64,000 bases of DNA from the NCBI RefSeq assembly GCF_000720765.1, contig NZ_JODC01000006.1, forward strand, positions 310,001-374,000. The letters run 5' to 3'. The first letter of the stretch is position 1; each line of letters starts with the position of its first letter. This document shows, piece after piece, positions 1 to 7,968 of this stretch. Under the pieces are notes generated by a model that saw only the letters and a program-made list of their open reading frames with translations, ran no database searches and was not told the origin of the DNA. Position numbers and translations under genes: made by a program. The DNA is from Streptomyces sp. NRRL S-646. GTDB taxonomy: Bacteria; Actinomycetota; Actinomycetes; Streptomycetales; Streptomycetaceae.

Positions 1-1
1 G

Positions 2-823
2 GACGCGGAGCTCGCGACCCGCGACTACCTCTCGCTGGTCCTGTCGGGCATCGGCAAGGAGTCCGACATCGGTGTCGTGCAGTCGCTGCACCGCCAGGTG
101 AAGCTGGCGATCGACCTGTACGCCGACCCGGCCGCCCGCGAGGCCCTGCTCACCCGCTGGACCGACGCCACGCTGGCCCATCTGCGCGCGGCCGAGGCGA
201 GCAGCGACCACCAGCTGGCCTGGGCGCGGGCGTTCGCGGCGACCGCGAGGACGCCGGAGCAGCTGGACCTGCTGGAGGCCCTGCTGGACGGTTCGCAGAC
301 GATCGAGGGGCTGGCCGTCGACACGGAGCTGCGCTGGGCGTTCGTGCAGCGGCTGGCGGCGGTCGGCCGCTACGACGAGACCGAGATCGCCGGCGAGTAC
401 GAGCGGGACAGGACCGCCGCGGGCGAGCGCCATGCGGCCGGCGCCCGTGCGGCCCGGCCGACCCCGGAGGCGAAGGCGGAGGTCTGGGCGCAGGTCGTCG
501 AGTCCGACAAGCTGCCGAACGCCGTCCAGGAGGCGGTCATCGGCGGCTTCGTCCAGACCGACCAGCGCGAGCTGCTCGCCCCGTACACCGAGAAGTACTT
601 CGAGGTGGTCAAGGACGTCTGGGACTCCCGCTCGCACGAGATCGCCCAGCAGATCGCGGTCGGCCTCTACCCGGCCGTCCAGGTGTCCCAGGAGACCCTG
701 GACAGGACGGACGCCTGGCTCTCCTCCGCCGAGCCCGGCGCGGCCCTGCGCCGCCTGGTCTCGGAGTCCCGCTCGGGGGTCGAGCGCGCGCTGAGGGCAC
801 AGGCGGCAGACGCGGAGGCGTAG
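2..823 (+). CDS. pepN: Aminopeptidase N, C-terminal part (cut by window edge)
   Basis: The reading frame is already open at the left edge and gives the last 273 residues of a protein whose start lies outside the window. The sequence is an alpha-helical repeat domain (for example SGIGKESDIGVVQSLHRQ, then helices ending in RALRAQAADAEA). It matches the ERAP1-like C-terminal domain of Streptomyces M1 zinc aminopeptidases, which trim N-terminal residues from peptides in the cytoplasm. The catalytic HEXXH and GAMEN motifs would be in the missing N-terminal two thirds, so activity cannot be judged here. A strong hairpin follows the stop. The family call rests on the C-terminal pattern and on the expected Streptomyces gene order. 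Confidence 0.8.
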   Translation, partial: DAELATRDYLSLVLSGIGKESDIGVVQSLHRQVKLAIDLYADPAAREALLTRWTDATLAHLRAAEASSDHQLAWARAFAATARTPEQLDLLEALLDGSQTIEGLAVDTELRWAFVQRLAAVGRYDETEIAGEYERDRTAAGERHAAGARAARPTPEAKAEVWAQVVESDKLPNAVQEAVIGGFVQTDQRELLAPYTEKYFEVVKDVWDSRSHEIAQQIAVGLYPAVQVSQETLDRTDAWLSSAEPGAALRRLVSESRSGVERALRAQAADAEA

Positions 824-841
824 CCACCCGCAGGAGTACGT

Positions 842-884
842 GAACGAGGGCGCCCGGTGTCACACCGGGCGCCCTTCCTCGTTC
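842..884. terminator. Bidirectional hairpin terminator between pepN and the SDR gene
   Basis: A 12-bp perfect GC-rich stem (GGGCGCCCGGTG at 848-859, CACCGGGCGCCC at 863-874) has a 3-base loop. An outer arm (GAACGAG and CTCGTTC) extends it. It lies between two convergent genes and probably ends both transcripts. Confidence 0.8.
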
Positions 885-890
885 CCGCGC

Positions 891-1649
891 TCAGCGCGCG
901 ATCATCCCGCCCGTCACGTTGACGAACGTGCCGGTGATGCCGCCCGCGTGGTCCGAGGCGAGGAAGACGGCGGTGGCGGCCACCTCGGCGAGGGTGGGGT
1001 TGCGGTGTGTCATGCGCATCCCGGCGAGGTTGGCGACGATGCCCTGGACGGCGGCTTCGTCGATGGCCGGGTTGACCGCGGAGAGCTTCTCGACGGTGAA
1101 GGTCTCGGGCACCCCGGCCGCCCACAGGCCGACGGCGCGCACCCCGCGCGGACCGCACTCCACGGCCAGGTTGCGGACGAGCGTGTCGATGGCGGCGTCG
1201 GCGGGCCCCGTGCCGCCCATCATCGGGCTGCCGTGCGCGGAGCCGCTGTTGAGGGTGAGGATCACGCCGGAGCCACGCTCGGCCATGCGGCGGGCGGCGC
1301 CGCGGGCGGTGATGAAGTTGGCGCGGACACCGCCCAGCACGGGCCGCATGAAGTCGTCCACGGGCATGTCGGTGAGCGGGGCGCCCTGCACATCACCGCG
1401 GGTGACGAGGTTGAACGAGATGTCGACGTCGCCGACGCCCGCGAGGTGCTCTTCGACGGCCGCCTCGTCGAGGGCGTCCACGACGGCCACCTCGGCGTCC
1501 TTGATGTCGGCGGCCACGGCCTCCAGCGTCTTGCGGGCCCGTCCGACCAGGTGGACGCGTGCGCCCTCGGCGGCGAAGGCGCGGGCGACCGCACCGCCGA
1601 TGGAGCCGCCGGCGCCGTACACGATCGCGGTCTTGTCGCTGAGCAGCAT
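891..1649 (-). CDS. SDR-family protein with an altered catalytic site
   Basis: This is a 252-residue Rossmann-fold short-chain dehydrogenase/reductase relative. The ATG at 1649 follows GAGGAGATCACC, a good ribosome site, so the longer upstream frame is not used. The N-terminal cofactor motif GAGGSIGG (about residues 10-17) and the C-terminal GGITGTFVNVTGGM pattern are typical of classical SDRs. The segment that normally reads YxxxK-A reads TGPADAAIDTLVR here. The catalytic Tyr is replaced by Thr and the Lys by Asp, so ordinary oxidoreductase chemistry is doubtful. The gene lies 75 bases downstream of the sigma-factor gene on the same strand and may be co-transcribed with it. Substrate unknown; a cofactor-binding or regulatory role is possible. 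Confidence 0.8.
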   Translation of the reverse strand: MLLSDKTAIVYGAGGSIGGAVARAFAAEGARVHLVGRARKTLEAVAADIKDAEVAVVDALDEAAVEEHLAGVGDVDISFNLVTRGDVQGAPLTDMPVDDFMRPVLGGVRANFITARGAARRMAERGSGVILTLNSGSAHGSPMMGGTGPADAAIDTLVRNLAVECGPRGVRAVGLWAAGVPETFTVEKLSAVNPAIDEAAVQGIVANLAGMRMTHRNPTLAEVAATAVFLASDHAGGITGTFVNVTGGMIAR

Positions 1650-1724
1650 GGTGATCTCCTCGGTAGGGGTGTTCCGTGTCGGTCGGTCATACAGACGCAC
1701 CGCGCCCCGATCACTCATCGGTGC

Positions 1725-3047
1725 TCACAGCCGCAGTGGCAGTCCGAAGGCCGGGAACAGATGCGGTTCGAAGGACGTGATCTCCACGATCCGGTCGTCG
1801 GCGTCGAAGCGCAGGACGTCGAGGACCTGGGCGCGGTGGACGTGCGTACCGGGTCTGCGGACGTAACCGCCCGCCGCGAGCTGCCCGTTGGCGCGGGCGG
1901 GCAGGTGGCGCCAGTGGCCGAAGAACATGGGGGACGCCGGGTCGAGGGTGGGGCGCAGGAACTCGACGAGGGCGTCCCGGCCGGTGAACCAGAACGGGTT
2001 GGGCGGCATGGTGAGCGTGACGTCCTTGCTGAGCAGGTCGGTCATCGCGGCGAAGTCGAGCTGCTCGGCGGCGGTCATGTACCGCTGCAGGACGGTGCGT
2101 TGGGCTTCCGTCGGCTCGCCGGCGCTCCACTCCGCGCGCTGCCCGGGCAGATGGTCGCGGAGGGTGGGGCGGGCCCGCTGCAGGGCGCTGTTGGCTGAGG
2201 CCACGGTCAGGTCGAGGGCCTCGGCGGTCTCGGCGGCGGTCAGGCCGAGCACGTCCCGCAGGATCAGCACGGCCCGCTGGCGGGGCGGGAGGTGCTGGAT
2301 GGCGGCGAGAAAGACCAGCTCCAGGGTCTCGCGGGAGACGGCGGCGACGTCCGGCCGGTCCTCCTCGGCAGTGGGCAGCTCGTCGTCGGGGTAGGGCTGC
2401 AGCCAGGTGATGCGGGCCGGGGCCTCGCCGGTGCCGTGGTTCATGCCGGGGATCGGCTCGTAGCGCTGCGGGCGGCGGGCGGTACGGCGCTGGAAGTCCA
2501 GGCAGGCGTTGGTGGCGATGCGGTACAGCCAGGTGCGGGCGCCGGCCCGCCCCTCGAAGGACTCCCGGGCCCGCCAGGCCCGCAGGAACGTCTCCTGCAC
2601 GAGGTCCTCGGCGTCGTCGTAGGAGCCGGTCATGCGGTAGCAGTGGACGTGGATCTCCCGGCGGTGGGACTCGGTGAGGGTGGCGAAGTCTGCCTCGGTG
2701 AGGGGGATTTCCGTAACGGCCTTCGGTGTTACGGATGCCTCGGTGGGTCCCTGGGGCTCCTTCGCGGTGTCCCGGGCGGTCCGGGCTACCCGCCGCAGCC
2801 GCGCCACGGCGGAAGACAGGTCGGCCACCCCGGAGTACAGCACGGACGGCGGCTGCGGTGTGAGTTCCTTGACCTGCCGCCCGATGTCGTCGATCAGACC
2901 CTGCACACTGGCTCCCGTCCCGGTCCCCTGCCGCTCCCGGTATGCCTTCTGCCGGCACGCGGCCGAGCAGTACACGGAGCTGCGGCCGGTGCGGCCCGCC
3001 CGTGCGGGGAGCGGTTTGCCGCAGTGGGCACAGGTGTCGGCGACCAC
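1725..3047 (-). CDS. ECF-type sigma-70 factor with N-terminal zinc ribbon and C-terminal SnoaL-like domain
   Basis: With the GTG at 3047, which sits 6 bases after GGAGG, the product is 440 residues. Residues 6-36 form a Cys4 ribbon (CAHCG, then CSAACRQKAYRER). Sigma region 2 follows at about 125-190 (YDDAEDLVQETFLRAW), then a WLQPYPDDELP linker, and region 4 at about 240-300 (HLPPRQRAVLILRDVLG). The last 120 residues resemble the SnoaL/NTF2-like tail of the SigJ/SigX5 type of sigma factors, which often control themselves without a separate anti-sigma factor. No anti-sigma gene is adjacent. The ribbon resembles one found fused to actinomycete DNA-binding proteins and could be a redox or metal sensor (inference). 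It is followed by the unusual SDR gene. An upstream ATG at 3074 is less well supported. Confidence 0.85.
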   Translation of the reverse strand: MVADTCAHCGKPLPARAGRTGRSSVYCSAACRQKAYRERQGTGTGASVQGLIDDIGRQVKELTPQPPSVLYSGVADLSSAVARLRRVARTARDTAKEPQGPTEASVTPKAVTEIPLTEADFATLTESHRREIHVHCYRMTGSYDDAEDLVQETFLRAWRARESFEGRAGARTWLYRIATNACLDFQRRTARRPQRYEPIPGMNHGTGEAPARITWLQPYPDDELPTAEEDRPDVAAVSRETLELVFLAAIQHLPPRQRAVLILRDVLGLTAAETAEALDLTVASANSALQRARPTLRDHLPGQRAEWSAGEPTEAQRTVLQRYMTAAEQLDFAAMTDLLSKDVTLTMPPNPFWFTGRDALVEFLRPTLDPASPMFFGHWRHLPARANGQLAAGGYVRRPGTHVHRAQVLDVLRFDADDRIVEITSFEPHLFPAFGLPLRL

Positions 3048-3133
3048 GGGGCACCTCCGGAGTAGGGAAGGCATTGCGTCACGCGGGGACGGTGTGACGC
3101 TATCGCGATACGGGGGCCCGAGGGGGCCTGCGG

Positions 3134-4021
3134 TCACGCCGGTTCGGACGGCCGGGTGAGGTGGGTGCGGGCGATCTTGCGGAACGCGGACACCAGACGG
3201 CTGCGGTCACCGGCGCGGGTGGCGAGGGCGACCTGGCTGGGCTCCACGCCGTGCAGCGGGACCGCGGTGACGTCGGGGCGCAGGCGGACGCCGGTCGGGT
3301 AGGCCGTGATGACCAGGGCCTCCCCGGCGGCCACGACCTCGAACTTGTCCTCCAGATCCAGGATCTCGGGGCCCTCGGGCACCGGGCGGCCGTCCGGCCG
3401 GGGTTCGAGGCGCCAGAAGGACGCCCAGGCGGGGTCGGCGCCGGTGATCCTGGGCATCGGCTCGTCCGCGATGTCGTCGACGGTGACGGACTCCTTGCCG
3501 GCCAGGCGGTGATCGACGGGGACCACCACGGCCCTGGGCTCGTCGTAGAGGACGGTCACCTCCAACTGGTCGGTGGCGAAGGGCAGTCGGGTCACCACGG
3601 CGTCCACCCGGCGTTCGAGCAGAGCGGCGCGCGCCCCGTCCCAGCGCAGATGCCGGCTGCGTACGTCCGCGTCCGGATGCCGGCGCCGCAGCTCGCGCAC
3701 GGCCGAGGTGACGATCAGGCCGCTGGTGAAGCCGACGGTGAACCGGCTGGGCTCGGCGGCGGCACGGGTCTCGGCCGCGGCCTGCTCGGCGGCGCGCAGC
3801 AGCGCCCTCGCACGCGGCAGGAACACCTCGCCGGCCTCGGTGAGCCGGGTGCCGCGCGGGGTGCGGTCCAGCAGCCGGGCGCCCAGCTGCTGTTCCAGGG
3901 CCGCGATCTGCCTACTCAGGGACGGCTGGGTGATGTGCAGAGCCTCGGCGGCACGCCCGAAGTGGCGGTGCTCGGCCACGGCGGTGAAGTACCGGACCAG
4001 ACGCAGGTCGAGGTCAGCCAT
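3134..4021 (-). CDS. LysR-family transcriptional regulator
   Basis: A 295-residue LysR-type regulator. The N-terminal winged helix (FGRAAEALHITQPSLSRQ, residues 22-39) is textbook, and the ligand-binding domain runs from about residue 90 to 285. It is transcribed away from the NAD-epimerase gene starting at 4152, with 130 bases between, the usual arrangement for a LysR regulator and its target. The ligand cannot be read from the sequence. It ends 86 bases before the start of the sigma-factor gene. Confidence 0.9.
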   Translation of the reverse strand: MADLDLRLVRYFTAVAEHRHFGRAAEALHITQPSLSRQIAALEQQLGARLLDRTPRGTRLTEAGEVFLPRARALLRAAEQAAAETRAAAEPSRFTVGFTSGLIVTSAVRELRRRHPDADVRSRHLRWDGARAALLERRVDAVVTRLPFATDQLEVTVLYDEPRAVVVPVDHRLAGKESVTVDDIADEPMPRITGADPAWASFWRLEPRPDGRPVPEGPEILDLEDKFEVVAAGEALVITAYPTGVRLRPDVTAVPLHGVEPSQVALATRAGDRSRLVSAFRKIARTHLTRPSEPA

Positions 4022-4151
4022 GTATCCACCCTACTCACCTGCGGTGATGCCCGAACCGTATTGCGCTATTCGGAACAGGCTTTGGACGCGGCCGCCACCC
4101 GCTCCGGAGGATGGAGGCACACCCACTCATCACCCTCGAAGGGGCTCCACC
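4022..4151. promoter_or_regulatory. Divergent promoter region of the LysR and epimerase genes
   Basis: A 130-base gap with an AT-richer core around 4059-4085 (CGTATTGCGCTATTCGGAAC) that could hold promoter and LysR sites for both directions. No perfect long palindrome is present, so no operator is assigned. Confidence 0.4.
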
Positions 4152-5054
4152 ATGCGCGTATTCGTCACGGGCGCGACCGGTTTCATTGGCTCCGCGGTCG
4201 TCCGCGAACTCCTCGACGCCGGGCACCAGGTCACGGGGCTGGCCCGCTCGGACTCCTCCGCCGCGGCGCTGGCGGCCGCTGGGGCCGAAGTGCGGCGCGG
4301 TGCGCTGGACGACCTGGACAGCCTGCGCGAGGGGGCGGCCGCGGCCGACGGCGTCGCCCACTTCGCCTTCATCCACGACTTCTCGGCCGACTTCGACTTC
4401 GCCGCCGCGTGCGCGGCCGATCTGCGGGCCATCGAGGCGATCGGGACGGCACTGGAGGGCTCGGACAAGCCCTTCGTGATGTCCTCCGGCACGGCGCTGC
4501 TGCAGCCGGGAAGGCTCAACACCGAGGAGGACACGGCCCCGCCGGAGTCGTTCGGGGCGGTCCGGGCGCGGAACGAGGACGCGGCCGTCGCGCTGGCCGG
4601 CCGCGGGGTCAGGTCGGCGGCCGTCCGGTTCTCCCCGACCGTGCACGGCCGGGGAGACAAGGGCTTCGTTTCGATGCTGATCGGCATCGCCCGCGAGAAG
4701 GGCTTCGCGGCCTACGTCGGCGACGGCGCCAACCGCTGGCCCGCCGTGCACCGCACGGACGCGGCACGCCTGGTCCGCCTCGCCCTGGAGTCGGCGCCCG
4801 CGGGCACCCGTCTGCATGCCGTGGCCGACGAGGGCGTCCCGTTCCGCGACATCGCCGCCGCCATCGGTCACCACCTGGACGTCCCGGTCAGGAGCATCAC
4901 CGCCGAGGAGGCGCCCGCCCACTTCGGCTGGCTGGCGAACGTCGCCGGCCTCGACGCACCGGCCTCGAACACGCTGACCCGCAAGTGGCTCGGCTGGGAG
5001 CCGACGGGGCCCAGCCTGATCGAGGATCTGGAGGAGGGGCACTACTTCGCCTGA
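4152..5054 (+). CDS. NAD-dependent epimerase/dehydratase-type SDR
   Basis: A 300-residue extended SDR. The start ATG at 4152 begins MRVFVTGATGFIGSAVVREL, with the TGxxGFIG cofactor motif at residues 6-13. The active-site order differs from sugar epimerases: a Ser-rich strand (VMSSGTALLQPG) is not followed by a clear YxxxK. This fits the YwnB/atypical NAD(P)-binding or flavonol-reductase-like groups rather than UDP-sugar epimerases. It is probably a cytoplasmic oxidoreductase under control of the divergent LysR gene. Substrate unknown. A REP-like repeat begins about 40 bases after its stop. Confidence 0.8.
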   Translation: MRVFVTGATGFIGSAVVRELLDAGHQVTGLARSDSSAAALAAAGAEVRRGALDDLDSLREGAAAADGVAHFAFIHDFSADFDFAAACAADLRAIEAIGTALEGSDKPFVMSSGTALLQPGRLNTEEDTAPPESFGAVRARNEDAAVALAGRGVRSAAVRFSPTVHGRGDKGFVSMLIGIAREKGFAAYVGDGANRWPAVHRTDAARLVRLALESAPAGTRLHAVADEGVPFRDIAAAIGHHLDVPVRSITAEEAPAHFGWLANVAGLDAPASNTLTRKWLGWEPTGPSLIEDLEEGHYFA

Positions 5055-5089
5055 GCGGGTCGGGCGCAGTCTGCCGCGGGTTCGGCAGC

Positions 5090-5205
5090 GCGACAAAGGG
5101 TCGCGGGGCTCCATCGATCTGCGGCTCCGCCGCGATGGGGAGCGACCAGCCACAACGGCGCCGCAGACGGCCGACGGCATCACGCCCCCGCGGCGGAGCC
5201 GCATA
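5090..5205. repeat. Streptomyces REP-like palindromic element (copy 1)
   Basis: The 15-mer TGCGGCTCCGCCGCG at 5120-5134 is repeated in inverse at 5189-5203. The 28 bases at 5142-5169 occur, reverse-complemented and identical, at 36441-36468. The inverted arm at the right end is read as the last codons of the LysR gene that ends at 5180, so the element has replaced or extended that gene's tail. Confidence 0.75.
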
Positions 5206-6088
5206 CCTCCCGCAAAACCCCCAGCACCCGTCCCACCGCCGCCCCCTCCCCGGCCCCCTTCCGTACGGCCGCCACGACATGCCGTCGCGGCCGGTCCTCC
5301 GTCAGCTCCCGCATCGCGACGCCCTCCCTGCCCACGACCGCCATGCGCGGCACCAGCGCGATCCCCATCCCGGCCTCGACCATCGCCAGGATCGCCGTCC
5401 ACCCGGCCGCCGAATGCCCCTGCACGGGGCTGAACCCGGCCGCCTCGCAGGCCCCGCGGGTGATGTCCGACCAGGGCCCGCTGCCGCCGAAGATCCACGG
5501 CTCCCCGGCGAGGTCGGCCAGCCGCAGCCCGTCGGCGGCCGCAAGGGGGTGGTCGCGGGGCAGGGCGAGGTCGAGGGGGTCGGCGAGCAGCGGGACGCGG
5601 GTGAAGCGGGGATCGGCGGCGGTCGGGGCCTGGGCGGCGAGGGAGAGCGCGAGGTCGACGTCCCCTGCGGCGAGCAGCTCGTACGCCTCCCCGGCCTCCG
5701 CTTCCCGCACCCGTACGGTCACTCCGGGGTGCCGGGTCCGCAGCGCCCGTACGGCAGGCACGACCAGAGCGGGTACGGCCGTGGAGAAGGCGCCGACCCG
5801 CACCTCGCCGACCTCGCCCTGCGTGTACGCCGCCAACTCGGCGTCGGCACACTCCAGTTGCTCGAACACGGCCTCCGCATGCCGCAGCACCAGCCGCGCC
5901 GCGTCCGTCAGCCGCACCCGCCGCCCCTGCGCCTCCAACAGCGGCACCCCGAGCTGCTTGGCCAGGTTGGTCAGCTGCTGGGACACCGCGGACGGCGTCA
6001 TCCGCAGCGCCTCGGCGGTCGCGGTGACCGTCTCCCGCTCCCCGAGCGTCCGCAGGATCTGCAGCTTCCGGATGTCCCAGTCGACCAT
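5180..6088 (-). CDS. LysR-family transcriptional regulator next to an EamA exporter
   Basis: A 302-residue LysR regulator. The HTH (VTATAEALRMTPSAVSQQ) is at residues 21-38, with a substrate-binding domain from about 92 to 290. It starts 9 bases after the stop of the EamA gene on the same strand, so the two form an operon with the transporter first. The last residues, VCGSAAGA, are coded by the arm of a REP-like element, so the natural C-terminus may have been changed by insertion. Ligand unknown; control of the adjacent exporter is the simplest reading. Confidence 0.9.
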   Translation of the reverse strand: MVDWDIRKLQILRTLGERETVTATAEALRMTPSAVSQQLTNLAKQLGVPLLEAQGRRVRLTDAARLVLRHAEAVFEQLECADAELAAYTQGEVGEVRVGAFSTAVPALVVPAVRALRTRHPGVTVRVREAEAGEAYELLAAGDVDLALSLAAQAPTAADPRFTRVPLLADPLDLALPRDHPLAAADGLRLADLAGEPWIFGGSGPWSDITRGACEAAGFSPVQGHSAAGWTAILAMVEAGMGIALVPRMAVVGREGVAMRELTEDRPRRHVVAAVRKGAGEGAAVGRVLGVLREVCGSAAGA

Positions 6089-6097
6089 GGCGGCAAC

Positions 6098-7000
6098 CTA
6101 TACGGCCGCGCCCAGCACCACCCCGCCGAGGATCAGCGCCATGCTCAGCGCCTGCGTCCGGCCGACCTGCTCACCGAGCACCGCCCAGGACAGCAGTGCC
6201 ACGCACACCGGCTGGAGGTAGTAGACCGCTCCCGCGCGGGCCGCACCGATCAGGCCGATCGCCTTGTTCCAGGCGAAGAACGCGACGGCGGAGGAGGCGA
6301 CGCCGACGTAGAGGAGCGGGAGGACGGTCCCGGGCGTCGGTGTGAAGGTGCCCTGCGCCGCCACGCTCACAGCCTGGGCGGGCAGCAGCAGGGCGGTGCC
6401 GAACAGGAAGGTGGTGAACAGGAAGGCCGTACCGCCGAGCCCGGTCGGCCTGCGCCGCAGCAGCGCACTGTACGAGCCGAAGCAGCAGGCGGCGGCGATC
6501 ATCCACAGGTCGCCGGGCGCGCCGGATGGATCTGCGGCTCCGCCCCCGACCAGGAGCACCACACCCCCGCACGCCGTCAGCAGCCCGACGGCCCGGCGCA
6601 CCCCCAGCCGGGCACCGCCCACCCGCTCGAACAGCGCCATCAGCACCGGCGAAGCGGCCATGATCATGCCCATGTCGGCGGCCGGGACGGTCAGCCCGGC
6701 CTGGTTGACCAGGGTGTTGTAGACGGTGACACCGAGGAGCGAGGCGAGCAGCACGAACCCTAGGTGACGTCGTATCAACTCGCGTTGCCGCCAGGCCTGC
6801 CGGGCCCCGAAGGGCGCCACGGCCACCAATGCGACCACCCATCGCCAGAACGCCTGCTGCACCGGCGGCACACTGTCGTGCAGTGCCCGCGAGGTGACGA
6901 AGCTGCCGGACCAGACGACGGTGGCGAGCGCGGCCGGCGCGAGCCCGCGGAGGGAGCGGGTGGTGAGGGTGGAGGCGGTCCGGTCCAGGGCGACGGCCAC
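6098..7000 (-). CDS. EamA/DMT-family transporter
   Basis: A 300-residue membrane protein with ten predicted helices in two EamA repeats (about residues 20-150 and 165-298). It belongs to the drug/metabolite transporter family, which mostly exports amino acids or other small metabolites. The GTG start at 7000 follows AAAGGACCTCC. The sequence coding for residues 153-158 contains the 16-mer GATCTGCGGCTCCGCC that is also in the REP-like repeats, and the linker there (VGGGAADPSGAP) is longer than usual, so a repeat relic may sit in the loop. It is in an operon with the LysR gene downstream. Confidence 0.85.
   Translation of the reverse strand: MAVALDRTASTLTTRSLRGLAPAALATVVWSGSFVTSRALHDSVPPVQQAFWRWVVALVAVAPFGARQAWRQRELIRRHLGFVLLASLLGVTVYNTLVNQAGLTVPAADMGMIMAASPVLMALFERVGGARLGVRRAVGLLTACGGVVLLVGGGAADPSGAPGDLWMIAAACCFGSYSALLRRRPTGLGGTAFLFTTFLFGTALLLPAQAVSVAAQGTFTPTPGTVLPLLYVGVASSAVAFFAWNKAIGLIGAARAGAVYYLQPVCVALLSWAVLGEQVGRTQALSMALILGGVVLGAAV
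6525..6552. repeat. Possible REP relic inside the EamA gene
   Basis: GATCTGCGGCTCCGCC at 6529-6544 is identical to 5116-5131 of REP copy 1, and CGACCAG follows in both at different spacing. It is short enough that chance cannot be excluded in this GC-rich genome. Confidence 0.4.
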
Positions 7001-7035
7001 GGAGGTCCTTTCGGTGACGGGTGATCTCGGTGGAT

Positions 7036-7968
7036 CTACCGTCGCAGCGACACACCTGTCAGGTCCATCGAATCTTTTCGACGATTCATTTCAGCAGAAC
7101 TGAACAATTGAGGGCGAGCAGGCTTTGCCGCCTGACCCGCCACCGTCGCGCCGAACGCCAGCGCCATGCCCGCGAGTTGGACCGGGGTGAGCGCCTGGCC
7201 GAGGGCTGCCCAGCCGACCACCGCCGCGGTCAGCGGGGAGAGCGGGCCGAGGAAGGTGACCTGGGTGGCGGTGAGCCGGCCGATGCCGCGGAACCAGAGC
7301 CAGTAGGCGACGGCCGTGTTGGCGAGGGCGAGGTAGAGGTAGCCGCCGACCGCGCGGGCGTCCAGGGCGGGCGGGGCGCCCTCGACGAGGAGGGCGAGCG
7401 GGGCGATGAGCAGCCCGCCGGCTGTCAGCTGCCAGCCGGTGAGGGCGAGCGGACCCACACCTTCCGGGCGCCTCCACTTCTTGGTCAGCACCGTGCCGGT
7501 GGACATCGACGCGGACGACGCGAGGGCGGCCAGCACACCGACGGGGTCGAGCGCTCCGGCCGCTTTCAGTACGACGAGGCTGACACCGAACGCCGCCACG
7601 ACCCCGGCGAGCAGCGCCCGCCTCGTCGGCCGCTGCCCCAGCAGCAGCGCCGACAGTCCGACCACGAACAGCGGCCCGACCGAGCCGACGACGGCCGCCA
7701 TGCCGCCGGGCAGCCGGTATGCGGACAGGAACAGCAGCGGGAAGAAGGCACCGATGTTCAGCGCACCGAGCACCGCCGACTTCCACCACCAGGCACCGCG
7801 CGGCAGCACCCGGGTGACGGCCAGCAGAAGCAGACCGGCGGGCAGGGCTCGGGCCAGAGCGGTGAACAGCGGACGGTCGGCCGGGAGGAACTGCGTGGTG
7901 ACGGCGTAGGTGGTGCCCCACGAGACGGGGGCGAGGGCGGTGACCAGGACGGTCGCGGTCCGTTTCAT
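7036..7968 (-). CDS. EamA/DMT-family transporter (efflux operon, second gene)
   Basis: A 310-residue ten-helix EamA transporter. Its ATG at 7968 overlaps the TGA of the MFS gene by four bases (ATGA), so the two are translationally coupled. The helices run from about residue 5 to 285. The polar tail (FSSAEMNRRKDSMDLTGVSLRR) is coded by a locally AT-rich stretch that also looks like the promoter zone of the next EamA/LysR operon. It probably exports a small molecule together with, or as an alternative to, the MFS pump, under the divergent MarR regulator. Confidence 0.85.
   Translation of the reverse strand: MKRTATVLVTALAPVSWGTTYAVTTQFLPADRPLFTALARALPAGLLLLAVTRVLPRGAWWWKSAVLGALNIGAFFPLLFLSAYRLPGGMAAVVGSVGPLFVVGLSALLLGQRPTRRALLAGVVAAFGVSLVVLKAAGALDPVGVLAALASSASMSTGTVLTKKWRRPEGVGPLALTGWQLTAGGLLIAPLALLVEGAPPALDARAVGGYLYLALANTAVAYWLWFRGIGRLTATQVTFLGPLSPLTAAVVGWAALGQALTPVQLAGMALAFGATVAGQAAKPARPQLFSSAEMNRRKDSMDLTGVSLRR
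7066..7106 (-). promoter_or_regulatory. AT-rich inverted repeats ahead of the EamA-LysR operon
   Basis: Three short inverted repeats cluster here: TCGAA-N4-TTCGA (7068-7081), GAATC-N8-GATTC (7070-7087) and TTCAG-N5-CTGAA (7090-7104). They lie 70-100 bases upstream of the EamA start at 7000, inside the end of the preceding gene. They are candidate LysR sites and promoter. The assignment is positional only. Confidence 0.4.

Noticed and set aside
3161..6763. A 1200-codon open frame on the plus strand
   Set aside because: It runs antisense through two LysR genes and EamA and across intergenic DNA. Long open antisense frames are common in 70+% GC DNA. Its translation is low-complexity Arg/Gly/Pro and has no ribosome site.
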